The notes: a model not told the origin generated them from the sequence alone. DNA of 64,000 nucleotides from Chamaelirium japonicum (GCA_947650365.1 OX393552.1:18440351-18504350), one strand, 5' to 3'. Numbered from the stretch's first letter, positions 11,486 through 21,963 are shown. Program-made: numbers and translations.

Positions 11486-12957
11486 CGTTTTACTAGTACT
11501 GAATTTGTTCAAATCCCAAGATCAGAGAATCGAGAAGCAGATGCCTTAGCCAATGCTGCCTCAGTTCTTGGAGACTCACTCGGAGAAAGACAAATACAAA
11601 TCAATTATCAAGAAGTGCCCAAGACCACCCCCGAACAACAGATCCTTGCTACTACAAAGAGATCTGGGGGGGTGGAGATCAACTGGTGTTGAACCTTACC
11701 ACTACAAGTGAGCTTAAGGATTGGAGACAGTCAATTTTTGACTTCTTCAAACATGGCAAAATGCCAGAAGATTCAAATCAAGCCCGAAAACTTCAAAGAA
11801 AGCTTCCATGCTATATCATTCAAGGAGAAGATCTATACTTCAAATCTCACAATGGGATATTGCTCAAGTGCATTGGCCCTGAACAAGCAAAGGCAATCCT
11901 GATTGATATCCACTCTGGGGCCTGCGAGAATCATTCGGGAGGAAGATCACTTGAAGCCAAGACAAAATTGCAAGGCTACTACTGGCCTACAATGGCAAAG
12001 GATGCTCACCAAGTGGTTCAAAGGTGCGAACCATGCCAACGACACGCTCGGGCTATCCATCTCCCTGCAGATGAGCTTCATCAATTATCAAGTCCATGGC
12101 CTTTCCATCAATGGGGGTTGGACTTCTTGGGTCCCTTCCTTCCAAGTCCGAGCAAGAAAAAGTATCTACTACTGGCCACAGATTACTTCACCAAATGGGT
12201 CGAAGCTATGCCACTCTTCCGAGAGACCGACGATGAAGTGATCAAGTTCATTCGACATAACATCTTCTCAAGGTTTGGCACACCTCAAGTTTTGGTTGCT
12301 GACAATGGGGCTCAATTTGACTCTGACAAGTTTCGTAAATTCTGTCTGAACAACGGAATCAAGCTCTTTTATTCAACTCCAAGATACCCTCAATGTAATG
12401 GTCAAGCTGAAGCCTCCAACAGAGCTATTCTTGGTATACTCAAGAAGAAACTCCACGATAAGAAAGGGTTATGGGAGCAAGTCCTACCTGAAGTCCTTTG
12501 GGGATATCGCACAACCCCGAGAAGATCAACAGGGTTCTCACCCTTTCGTCTGACTTATGGATCGGAAGCAGTACTCCCAACAGAAAACATATCAAGTATT
12601 CTGAAAACTAGGGCAGTTAAAGAAGGGATCAATGAAGAGCTTCGAGTTGATGATTTGGACTTTTCTGAAGAACTACGGGATCAAGCATCCCTTCGTGTGG
12701 CCAAGTATCAATAGAAGATCAAACAAGCTTACGATCAAAAGGTCTACAAAAGACATTTCCCAATTGGCAGCCTGGTCCTCAGAGCAGTCTTCTACAACAC
12801 TAAAGAACACAGCAGCGGAAAACTCGCTCCCAACTGGGAAGGACCCTACATCGTTGAATCAGTAGGAGGCAAAGGATCTTATCGACTGATCTCACCGGAA
12901 GGAGATAGATTACCACGAGCTTGGAATTCTAGGCACCTCAAATTGATCTATCCATGA
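11486..12957 (+). pseudogene. pol: End of the second RNase H and integrase of the Tat element
   Basis: After the stop at 11485 the frame resumes with the end of the second RNase H and stops again near 11690. The integrase stretch 11686-12714 is open for 342 codons. It has the HHCC zinc finger (H76, H83, C114-X2-C117) and a D,D35,E catalytic triad: D146 in WGLDFLGP, D206 in VADNGAQF, E242 in GQAEASNR. Integrase inserts the cDNA into the genome. A TAG at 12712-12714 interrupts it; the C-terminal domain (PNWEGPYIV and RAWNSRHLKLIYP) follows in the same frame to a natural stop at about 12955-12957. No chromodomain is visible, as expected for Tat. Confidence 0.9.
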
Positions 12958-13045
12958 TGTAAATTCCATGATGAATAAAGTTCTCTTTCAAATGTTCAAA
13001 TACTCAGTTTTTTCAATTCAAGTTCTGAAGCAGTTTCAATTATCT

Positions 13046-13400
13046 ACATTCAAATTACAAGGTCGTTTAACAAGTTTGGGTGCTTGAGTTGCGGCTCAAC
13101 CCCTTGCGGGCAAATGTTAAACGGTTTCGAGTTGTCATGCAAAGCAACCTTCAAATTACTGGTCAATTTAACAGTTTGGGAGTTTGTGTTGCGACACTAC
13201 CCCTACTTACAAATGTTAAATGACCTTTAATTTCGACCTTCAATTTCAATCAACTTCGATATCGTCTAACAGGTTTGGGTGTTTGAGTTACGACTCGACC
13301 CCTCACATACAAATGTTAAACGAGTTCAAGTTCAAGTTTCACGTTACTTAACCAGTTCGGGTGATCAAGTTGCGACTTGGCCCCTTATATCCAAGTGTAT
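13046..13400 (+). repeat. Degenerate tandem repeat in the Tat spacer
   Basis: Four diverged units, spaced about 80-100 bp apart, share the phrases caaattac, tttaacaagtttgggtg, gagttgcg.ctc.acccc and caaatgttaaacg. The array lies between the end of integrase and the antisense gene, where it would form part of a 3' untranslated region for both transcripts. Confidence 0.75.
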
Positions 13401-13570
13401 GTAAATATTCCAATACCATCCAGAACTCAACACTCATAGATATTCAACAAGAGACATTCAATTTCTAATACCAAAAGATCTTTCATTATCAAAAAATTTC
13501 TAGTATAGGAGTGAGCTTTTACATGTCAAGAGTTTACAAGTACAACAACAAAGAAAGAAGATTGAAGATG

Positions 13571-16426
13571 TCAAGGTTTGGCCACACTTGGCGCGCGCGA
13601 CTTCTCTCCTTCGGATCCACCACGAGCTTTACTCGCAGCATAAGCCTTAGAGGATCGGACACTGCTAGCATGAACCCTGAGTGCTTCCACCGCCTTCTCG
13701 ACCGTCTCCCTGAAACTCGCGCATTCAGCACGCATGTGCTCCAACTCCTTTTTGAGAGCCTCCTCCTTGGTAGCTGAGGCGGCCTCCTTAGCAACAAGAG
13801 CGGCATCCCTTGCAGCAAGTTGAGCCTCCAACTCCTTTATTCGAGTCACGCGATCAAAGGATAAATTCTCGATCTTGAAAAATCGATTCTTCAACTCTTC
13901 CAGCTCGTGACCCCGGGCCTCGTAACCATTCTGCCAGCCCTTGCTTTCGAGCTTCTCCTTGCGAAGAGCCTCGATCTTGGCTTTCAAGGCCTCCTTCTTG
14001 GAAAAGAGAAGTTCTCTCAGCTTATCCTTTTCTTCGTTTGCAGCCTCCAATTCGGCTGTCAAACGGGATACCTCAGATAAAGCTTCCCGTTCTCCTGTCT
14101 TCCTGAAGAGCTTGCTCGCAAACTTCAAAACTGCTGAGTTCTGCAAGTAGACAGAAGAGTTAGAATTATTCTGAAGATACAACTCAATGATCGAATCAAG
14201 CGGATGCACATACCACTACTTTAAGCCTGTCAAAGGCTTCATCCAGAGTAGCATCCGGAAGGTTGCAGAGCTTCCGGATCATACTCGTTGGGTGGTTGAT
14301 GTCAACCTCACCCAAATTCTTCAATTTCTGAGTCATGCCGGCAGGCGTACCTACAATCAACACAAAAGTTCAAAGAGTTAGAGTAAGTTCAAACTTCAAA
14401 GACAAGGCAATCAAGGCAAGTTAGTGTGGATACCTGAGGCATCGACTCGAGATGCCTTTCCCTTCCCACGGTCGGAACTCTTACCCTGGGGGGTCGACTT
14501 CTCCTTGGTGGGGGTTGGCTCCGGCTGAGGTTGGGGAGCCCCATCGCCCACACGGCTCTCCCTCTCCATATGTATGGGAGAAGGAGCACCCCGGGGAGGT
14601 GAGACCCCCCCTTCATCTTGCTGCCCGCTTGACTGCTCGAGTCCAGCCATGATGGCAGCCATTTCTTCAGCCAGAGATCGCGATAGGGGTGGAGGTTGCT
14701 TAACCTCCAAACCCCCGCTCGTAGTCGCACCTTCGAGACGAGAAACGTCTGGAGGCATTTGATCGAGGGGCGTGGGGTTACTTCCAACCCCACCACTCCC
14801 CGAGAACTTAATCTTCAGGCGCATCGGGCGCTTCTTCAGCTCCTCGAAATGATAGGCGGGAACCACCCTGTGGCCATCGCCCTCTGCATCCATCACCTCC
14901 TCCATACGACGGGCCTTAGCCTCGTCGATGGGGATAGGCTGCGAGTCTTCCCCTCCTTCTTCATCACCAGTGGGGATGGGAGGAATTTCTTCCTCACCAC
15001 CCCCATGTCCTTGGTCACCACCAGTGGGGGTGGGAGGAATTTTTTCCTCACCACCCCCATTTCCACCATCCCCATCAGTGGGGGTGGGAGGAAGGTCATC
15101 CTCACCACCCCCATCTTCATCATCGTCATCATTGCTATCATTATCTGCATCTTCTTCTTCTTCTTCTTCTTCCCCTTTCTTTTCTTCTTCCTCTTCTTCT
15201 TCATCATCTTCTTTCTTCTTTTCTTCTTCTTCATCTTCCTTCTGCTCGATGAGGATTTTCTTTTTCGTCGCTGGGCCTCGGCGTATCACCAACTTTTCTT
15301 CAGTGGTGGGCAATCGACGCCTCGCACCATAAGCCTTCTTCTCAGCCCGGATTCTTCTGATAATCTTGCCCGATTGAGGATCCTCCTCATAATCGGAGTA
15401 CAAGACTTCATTATCTTCGTACCGAGCCTGTAATCGATGGAGGAGATTGGCGTTGCCATACCTGACCGGGCAGTTCGAAAACTGCTTCCATGATCTAGTA
15501 CCGCATGTCAATTCCAAGAACAGATTGTCGATGGCACCAACCCGCTCCGAAGGCCAAGCTAACTCACCTCCCGCGTAGTACATCTTTATCTCCTTGTTCA
15601 CATCGTTACGAGGAGTCTCGGGCACTGAGAGTGGAGTCCAGGCACCAGTAACTGAGAGCGGCCACTCAGTGTAAAGTTTATCAGAGGGGACCGTGTCGGC
15701 GAGGGGGCGTAAGGCAGAAACACCTGTCAAGTTGAAGAACGGGCTGTCTTTCCTCGAAGCCCATCTGTAATGATAGAAGAAGTATCCCAGTTCGATCCGG
15801 GCCTCTTCATCATCAGGGATGCTGGAGTAGCACTCCCTTAGCTCCTTCTGGAAATCAGATTCTACGTGGCAGAAAGCGTAGATTATCCTCCATGCATTCC
15901 CGGTAAGCTGTCCAGGGCAAAGGCCTGAGGTATTTAGCAGCCTCGCGGCGAACGGCAGCAGTGGAAGGCGCAGTCCGCAATTCAACTGGCCTACTGAGAC
16001 CACTGTCCCCATCACCTGCTCCATACTGGCGACATTCACAAACACTGTGCGCTTGTCAATACCAAAACCAGACAGAACTCCTGGCAGAGATGGCCGGTTC
16101 TTCCCCTCCGTGAAACATGCCAGCAGCTTTTGCCACTTTGCCCTCTTCACATCGGTGAGCTTGCCACCCGTGTTGTAAACGTAGGCATGCTCCTTCGTCA
16201 GCGACATCAGGGGGCCCAAAACGAACTTCGCTTTGGGAATGTGCTCTGGCCTTGATAGAGCAGAAGCAAATCCAACTCCCGTGTGTCTTTTGCCTAACTG
16301 ACCCAGCTCCACAAGCACCGCCTTGCCCTTGCCACGACCCTTCGGAGGGGATGAGACTTCGACAATCTCCTTCCCCTTCCTCTTAGAGGGGACCACATTC
16401 TTCTTCGAGTTGTCGGAGGATGCCAT
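13571..16426 (-). CDS. Antisense gene of the Tat element: acidic, coiled-coil protein, two introns
   Basis: A minus-strand gene opposite in direction to gag-pol, starting at ATG 16426. Modelled exons are 16426-14434, 14350-14214 and 14140-13571. Both introns are short (83 and 73 bp) with GT...AG ends, and the joins keep phase, giving 2,700 nt and 899 residues without a stop. The N-terminal third (after MASSDNSKK) resembles the plant 'putative gypsy type transposon' domain. The middle is a long Asp/Glu-Lys tract followed by four copies of a GGGEE.IPPTPT-like repeat. The last exon encodes a coiled coil of about 130 residues with Ala/Arg/Lys repeats. Antisense genes at this position are known in Tat elements such as Grande; their function is unsettled. 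A TATA box lies 102 bp upstream. The upstream in-frame ATG at 16774 is less likely because it lies upstream of that TATA box. Confidence 0.75.
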
Positions 16427-16527
16427 TCGACCGATCGAGAGGAAACAAAGAACAAGAGATCGGGGGCAAAGATTCTGGACTTCGAAAAATTTTGAAAGCG
16501 TGAGGAGAAAATGACAGCCAAAGTACC

Positions 16528-16535
16528 TTATATAC
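16528..16535 (-). promoter_or_regulatory. Probable TATA box of the antisense gene
   Basis: On the minus strand the sequence reads ccagggTATATAAGgtactt, about 100 bp before the ATG at 16426. The spacing allows a leader of about 70 nt. This suggests an antisense transcript with its own promoter, not one driven by an LTR. Confidence 0.6.
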
Positions 16536-16856
16536 CCTGGGGGAATTGGCGCGCAAATCGAAAGGACATGTGTCATCACTATGTCAAATCGTATGTTTTT
16601 GCAGGGACACGTGGCGTCTATCCGTAGCAAGCGCAAAACCAGGCGAACCGTCAGACCAGACGAAGCGTCGGACTGCTGATCCAAGCGAACCGTCTGTCTA
16701 AACCGGACCGCCGGTTCAAGAGATCCCCTGATCCAGATGGACCAAAGATTCAAGCAGGAAAAGTCAAACTCCATCGCCTCTCAAACATTTCTGCCCAGAG
16801 ACCTCGAAGAAAATCAGCCTCTTCTACTACCTCGACTCGGTAGGTTCGAGTCTTAA

Positions 16857-18257
16857 CCTCGACCGGTTGAATTTAACCGATCAGTCAGACTTGACCGATC
16901 GGTCAAATTCATCCGATCGGTCGATTTTCTACTAGATCAGGCAAAAAACTTGGCTTTTTGCCCGATCCCGCCAACCTCGACCGGTTGAATTTAATCGATC
17001 GGTCAGGCTTGACCGATCGGTCAAATTTACCTGATCGGTTGATTTTCTACTGGATCAGGCAAAAAACTTGGCTTTTTGCCCGATCTCGCCAACCTCGACC
17101 GGTTGAATTTAACCGATCGGTCAGATTTGACCGATCGGTCAAATTTACCCGATCGGTCGATTTTCTACTGGATCAGGCAAAAAACTTGGCTTTTTTCCCG
17201 ATCCCGCCAACCTCGACCGGTTGAATTTAACCGATCGGTTAGACTTGACCGATCGGTCAAATTTACCCGATCGGTCGATTTTCTATTGGATCAGGCAAAA
17301 AACTTGGCTTTTTGCCCGATCCCGCCAACCTCGACCGGTTGAATTTAACCGATCGGTCAGACTTGACCTATCGGTCAAATTTACCCGATCGGTCGATTTT
17401 CTACTGAATCAGGCAAAAAACTTGGCTTTTTGCCCGATCCCGCCAACCTCGACCGGTTGAATTTAACCGATCGGTCAGATTTGACCGATCGGTCAAATTT
17501 ACCCGATCGATCGATTTTCTACTGAATTAGGCAAAAAACTTGGCTTTTTGCCTGATCACTTCAACCTCGACCGGTTGAATTTAACCGATCGGTCAGATTT
17601 GACCGATTAGTCAAATTCAACCGATCGATCGAAATCCTACTGGATCGGTCAGACAACTGTGTTTTCTGACCGATCACTTCAACCTCGACCGATTGAATTT
17701 AACCGATCGATCAGATTTGACCGATCGGTCAAATTCAACCGATCGATCGAAATCCTACTGGATCGGACAGAAAATTGAGTTTTCTGACCAATCACTCCAA
17801 CCTCGACCGGTTGAATTTAACCGATCGGTCAGATTTGACCTATCGGTCAAATTCAACCGATCGGTCGAATTCCTACTAGATCGGTCAGAAAACTGTGTTT
17901 TCTGATCGATCACTCTAAACTCGACCGGTTGAATTTAACCGATCGGTTAGATTTGACTGATCGGTCAAACTTAACCGATCGGTCGAATTTGTACTGGATC
18001 GGTCAGAAAAATGTGTTTTCTGACCGATCACTCCAAACTCGACCGGTTGAATTTAACCGATCGGTCAGATTTGATCGATTGGTCAAACTCAACCGATCGG
18101 TCGAATTTGTACTGGATCGGTCAAAAAACTGTGTTTTCTGATCGATCACTCCAACCTCGACCGGTTGAATTTGACCGATCGGTCAAACTTGACCGATCGG
18201 TCAAAATTGACCGATCGGTCATGTTTGATCGATCAGTCAGAACGTGACCGATTAAAT
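16857..18257 (+). repeat. 118-bp tandem array of the Tat element (about 12 units)
   Basis: Units beginning cctcgaccggttgaattt recur at 16857, 16975, 17093, 17211, 17329, 17447, 17565, 17683, 17801, 17919, 18037 and 18155, a steady 118-bp period. Each unit holds three to four copies of the palindrome gaccgatcggtc and, in most units, one hairpin. The first six units have the hairpin arms ggcaaaaa/tttttgcc; most later ones have gtcagaaaac/gttttctgac. The DRSNLTDRS-like open frames across it are repeat artefacts. Arrays before the 3' LTR are common in Tat elements and can seed satellite DNA. Confidence 0.95.
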
Positions 18258-18363
18258 CTTATTTTCAAACACTAACACTCGACAAAGCTCCTTTGCGTGT
18301 GTGACAGGGGGTCATTAACTTTGCACCCAGAATCCAAGCCAGCCAAGGTGGCCTCTTAGCTAA

Positions 18364-18378
18364 CTTGGAGGGGGTAAC
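18364..18378 (+). other. Polypurine tract of the Tat element
   Basis: The stretch cttggagggggtaac immediately precedes the 3' LTR start (TGTGGG at 18379). It is the expected primer site for plus-strand DNA synthesis. Confidence 0.7.
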
Positions 18379-19059
18379 TGTGGGTGCAAATTTTGGCAAG
18401 AAGTCTACAAACAGCGGGACCCACCGGCCCTGCCCGCGGGGTCCCCGAATACTACAGCGGGACCCACTAGCCCCGCCTGGTGGGCCCACGAAGAGTATCA
18501 CGGGACCCACCGGCCCTGCCTGGTGGGCCCAAGAGCCTATGGAATCCTCCAGGAGACGGCAGCGGGGCCCACCAGCTTTACCTGGAGGATCCCCAGATAC
18601 GACAGCAGAAACCGTCATTTACCCCGGAATTCCTCCCCGGGAATTCTATAAATAGCAGAACCTTCGAATGTAAAAGGATCCGAAATCCGATTTCTAGTTC
18701 TGAGATTTGATTTTCAGAAACCAGAGCTCTGGATTTCAGTTTCCTTCCTTTCTCTTCCTCTCTTCGATCTTCTTCTTGTCTTTGAAGAGATCAGAGTGGT
18801 TTTAGTGATACTCGGCCTGTCGAGATCATTTCGATACAAGTGTTAGTGAATTCGGGTTGCTCCCTATAGCACGGAGACGTAGGCTTCGGCTGAACTCCGA
18901 GATCACATCTCTCGTATCAAATCTCTGATTGCATCTCTCTCTGCTTGTGTATTGAGAATTGCAACTCCAATCAACAGATCGAACAACGATCTTCGACTCG
19001 AACCTTCAATTGACTGGTGCTGCGAAGTCTTCGGGTCGGCATGAAGATTTTCCCCCACA
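18379..19059 (+). repeat. 3' LTR of the Tat element
   Basis: 681 bp from TGTGGG to CCCCCACA, followed by the target duplication GTCAA at 19060-19064. It is 7 bp longer than the 5' LTR because of an extra stretch near 18985-19000 (gatcttcgactcg against gactcg). About 18 base differences from the 5' LTR were counted by eye. Confidence 0.95.
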
Positions 19060-19631
19060 GTCAACCTAAGCCCAACCCAACTTGTAGAACCCTCAACTCG
19101 CAACCCATCCCAACTCAACCTTCAACCCGTGCTGCCCAAACCGAGAAAATAATTTCCAAGCTTGGGTTAGCACTAGTTGGTGGGTTAGGTCGGGTTGTGT
19201 GGGTTCTGATAATGTATATATTTTTACTTGTACAAAGTATGTAATTTTAAAGAGTAAAATATAAATAAATTTGATTTTCATCCTTTTTTTTTTGGCAAGG
19301 ATTTTAATTCTTAGTCCTTAATAATAAGGTGTCTCTTACCTTCATTATCTGATGGTTTGTGGATCTTTGTGTTGGGAATAAGACCATAAATTTCTAGGAA
19401 TAAGATTCATCGGGCCTATAAGGTGACTTGTCACACGCAACTCTGGTCTTGGTTGGGTTGAGCTGCCCGACCTCTTGGCCCAAGCCCAATCCAAACTTTG
19501 TTACTCGCTGACTTTTTTCAACCCGATCACAACCCGTCCTTCAATAAAATGAGCCAAAATCCAATCCGGAGTTGGGTTGGGCATGGGTTTGGTCGGGTTG
19601 AACCCACCTAAGTTGCAACCCTAAAACTTAT

Positions 19632-20120
19632 ACTTATGCTCGAACTTTTGGGTCGGATTTTCGGGCTCAATTGCCACCCCTCTTTATGGCTCAACCGAAG
19701 AATTCTATGATCATCTCCAACAACCTCCGATCTCCCCCTCCTTAGCCATTTCTTTAATCTGTATGTCTGAAATCAACTCTAATAATCTTTGAATTTGCTT
19801 GTCAAATTTGATAAGCAAGACTTTGCTTGTCAAATTTGACGAGCGACAAGCAGTCCCTTGATTCCATGTGCTCCGCCTCCGCTTCCATCGATCGACTTAT
19901 TTTTTTATATTTTAAAAATTAATAAAATCTTTTAAAAATCAGAAAAAAAAATAATTATTATTTTTTGGATTTATTAAGTGTTATTGTCTTGGGAGGCTGT
20001 TCCAACAAACCAGGTTCTCTCTGCCATGCATATCCTATATGGCAATATGGCATTGGGAGCCATGGAGGATGCACAATTATAGGGAGCGACCATTAGGAGG
20101 CAGTTTATTATTATTTCTTT
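19632..20120. other. Non-genic stretch, nothing recognised
   Basis: AT-rich in its second half (around 19900-19970). It contains a short local duplication, gcttgtcaaatttgaya-gc, at about 19797-19850. No coding or transposon signal was identified. Confidence 0.6.
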
Positions 20121-20382
20121 GGATTATTTTGACTTTGCCCCCCAAGTTTTGCCTTGAATTAGACTTTACCTGCCATTTTTCATTAATTAGACTTTACCCC
20201 CCAAAACTAACTGTTCCGTCAGCTCACCCCACAAAACTTTATATCTTTTCCGTCAGCTCACCCTTTCTCTTAGATGGTGTGTTGACGGAACAGTTAGTTT
20301 TGGGGGGTAAAGTCTAATTAATAAATATGGGGGGTAAAGTCTAATTCAAGGCAAAACTTGGGGGGCAAATTCAAAATAACCC
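20121..20382. mobile_element. Palindromic Mutator-like MITE, copy 1
   Basis: Inverted arms of about 105 bp run inward from ggattattttgactttg on the left and from its complement (ending ttcaaaataaccc) on the right, with words such as gccccccaa, gaattagactttacc and ccgtcagctcacc. The centre is short. The family is the same as 62003-62265, where a perfect 9-bp target duplication points to the Mutator superfamily. This copy has only a degraded T-rich flank duplication. Confidence 0.85.
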
Positions 20383-20390
20383 TTTTTTTT

Positions 20391-21410
20391 GGAAAATTTT
20401 ATTCATACCCCAAAAAACTGTAATTAGCCCTCATTTTCAACAAACTTGAACACACCCCATTTTTTTTTTTCATACCTCATTCCTGTCCCAAAAATACCCT
20501 TACCCCCTTACACCCCACCATCAATACACCCCAGTTAAATGGCCCGCCCTAACTTGATTATACCCCAATCAAACACATACCCCCTTAAATATACCCCAAT
20601 TATATGCACTCTTGAATACATCCCACTTTTAAAAAAAACCCATGCCGTTGGCTGGTACTTGAAGGCACAGGTAGGGCTGCAACTAGGGCTGGCAATTTCG
20701 GACCCGACAAGACCCGACACGAAGTTAGCGGGTCTGGGTCAGGGCTAAACGGGCTCGGGTCGTAAACGGGTCGACACGATAGACCTGTTTAATAAACGGG
20801 TCGGGTCTGGACACGGTAGACCCGGGAAGACCCGTTTAGTATTCAATGGATCGTGTCGGGTCAGGTCTACCAGCAATCTGATACTATAATATATAATACC
20901 AGCGGGTCTTTCGGGTCAGGTCGGGTCGAGTTGGATTGGGTCGGATCGGGTCAACTGAATAGATCCGGGTGGCAAACGGGTCTTATCGTGTTTACCCGTT
21001 TATTACCGAGTCGGGTACGGGTTAGGATCTAGACACGATTAGTTAAACGGGTCGGGTCCGGGTCTAAGGGGTTTTGGACACGACACGAAACTAGACACGA
21101 CACGAACCTGACCCGACCCATTGCCACCACTAGCTGCAACTTGGGCGGGCCAACCCGAACCCAGCCCGACTTTGGGCGGGTTAACTAGAACCCATCCTGC
21201 ACAACCCGGCCAACCCGACGGGTTGAGCTTGGGCTAAGTTTAAACAAACCTTGGCTTGGGTTGGGGGTACAAACGAACTAAGGGCTTTGGGGTAAAAAAA
21301 AAAAAAAAAAAAGGGCATTGTTGATATTAAAGAATTGTTGAGTAAGTTATTGAGAAACGATAGGGAGCCGGGGCAAATTACAGATTTTTGGGGTATGAAT
21401 AAATTTTCCC
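20391..21410. mobile_element. Composite MITE with hAT elements nested inside, copy 1
   Basis: Terminal inverted repeats of about 40 bp: GGAAAATTTTATTCATACCC at 20391 and the complement ending at 21410 (words caraaatctgtaattagccc / ttacagatttttggggtat). The element lies in a T tract (8 T before, 10 or more T after), which may hide its target duplication. Inside are a TAGGGCTGCAAC-type hAT end at 20672 and a complete hAT-like element (20684-21132). The whole composite has a paralogue at 45531-46611. Confidence 0.8.
20684..21132. mobile_element. hAT-like non-autonomous element (TAGGGSTGGCAAT family)
   Basis: It runs from TAGGGCTGGCAAT to ATTGCCACCACTA, with a perfect 8-bp target duplication GCTGCAAC (20676-20683 and 21133-21140). 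The 449-bp interior is built from degenerate acgggtcgggt words in both directions and codes for nothing. Sister elements lie at 60212-60630 and 62743-63252, with a truncated one near 45886-46339. Confidence 0.88.
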
Positions 21411-21579
21411 TTTTTTTTTTTCTTTTTCTTTTTGAAATTCCCTTTTTTTTTTTTTTCCGGGAAGCATTAGTAGGGTGTTGGAGATGATCCTGCAAGTCTG
21501 TCACCGTCTTTCCAGCACTTCGCCTCTGGACCGTCCATCTCACAACGACCTACTGAGCACTTCAACTTAAACATCCACC

Positions 21580-21852
21580 GCGAGTTATCGTACCCGGCGT
21601 CGCAACTATAATTCCTTTCTCTCCCCCGCTCCTGCCCTAGGGTTTCCACATTCATCAAGGCCCCGCCTCCCCTTCTCCGCCTCGGTAGGGTTTTCTCTCT
21701 TACGATCCGAAGGTTTTTCTCCTCCCTTTCTCTCCATCTTCCGATAGATCGATTAGAGAGATCCATGGAGTGGTTCTGATTGATTTCTAGGGTTTTACTT
21801 GATCCGGTGTTTTCCTCTCTGAAGCTAATCGGAGAAGTGTTCTGTCTACGGG
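21580..21852 (+). promoter_or_regulatory. Promoter-proximal region and 5' leader of the RZ-1 gene
   Basis: Pyrimidine-rich leader-like sequence. It has three reversed telo-box words (tagggttt at about 21637, 21685 and 21788), which are common near start sites of plant housekeeping and translation-related genes. No strong TATA box was found. A minimal upstream ORF (M-E-W-F, 21765-21779) precedes the main start and could lightly affect translation. The transcription start itself cannot be placed from sequence. Confidence 0.45.
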
Positions 21853-21963
21853 ATGTCTTCCAAGGTGGAACCACGGATCTTTGTCGGAGGCTTGTCGTGG
21901 GACACCACGGAGCGGCATCTGGAAGATGAATTCAGACGCTTCGGCAAGGTTGTCGAGACCCAG
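21853..21963 (+). CDS. RZ-1: RZ-1-type glycine-rich RNA-binding protein, exon 1
   Basis: ATG at 21853 opens 37 codons (MSSKVEPRIFVGGLSWDTTE...) ending in ETQ just before a GT donor at 21964. It holds the first strand and RNP2 motif (IFVGGL, residues 9-14) of an RRM. It is too short to stand out as an ORF. It is assigned by its fit to exon 2 at 29599, which begins [18 protein letters not shown], the exact continuation of the RRM in RZ-1 proteins. The phase is 0 on both sides. RZ-1 proteins are nuclear RNA-binding proteins; Arabidopsis RZ-1B and RZ-1C act in splicing and transcript control. Confidence 0.9.

Larger units (their letters stand above)
6236..19059 (+). mobile_element. Complete-length Ty3/gypsy retrotransposon, Tat lineage
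   Basis: A 12.8 kb element with two LTRs (6236-6909 and 18379-19059) and a perfect 5-bp target duplication GTCAA (6231-6235 and 19060-19064). The order is LTR, primer-binding site, gag, protease, RT, degenerate RNase H, second RNase H, integrase, spacer repeats, antisense gene, tandem array, polypurine tract, LTR. Protease-RT-RH-IN order defines Ty3/gypsy. The second, archaeal-type RNase H and the antisense gene before the 3' LTR are features of the plant Tat lineage. The LTRs differ by about 18 substitutions plus a 7-bp indel (by-eye count, about 2.7 percent), so insertion is fairly recent; gag-pol is nevertheless broken at several points. Confidence 0.95.
6194..19623. mobile_element. hAT-like non-autonomous element, split by a later gypsy insertion
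   Basis: The element begins TAGAGCTGCAACTTGGG at 6194 and ends CACCTAAGTTGCAACCCTA at 19623, imperfect terminal inverted repeats of about 17 bp. The perfect 8-bp duplication AAACTTAT (6186-6193 and 19624-19631) is the size made by hAT transposases. Without the gypsy element (6236-19059) and its 5-bp duplication, it is only about 600 bp long and rich in GGGTT/AACCC words, with no transposase. Related termini occur at 20672 and about 45789. Confidence 0.8.

Noticed and set aside
14893-15433. Ser/Phe-rich or Lys/Met-rich open frames overlapping the acidic tract
   Set aside because: Frame-shadows of the antisense gene's Glu-codon repeats.
16958-18247. Family of DRSNLTDRS-like open frames
   Set aside because: The 118-bp tandem unit (118 = 3x39+1) reads open for stretches in each frame. 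There is no start context or conserved protein, so it is a repeat artefact.
16857-18257. CRISPR-like regular repeat spacing
   Set aside because: Units are contiguous 118-bp tandem copies without unique spacers, in a eukaryotic retroelement.
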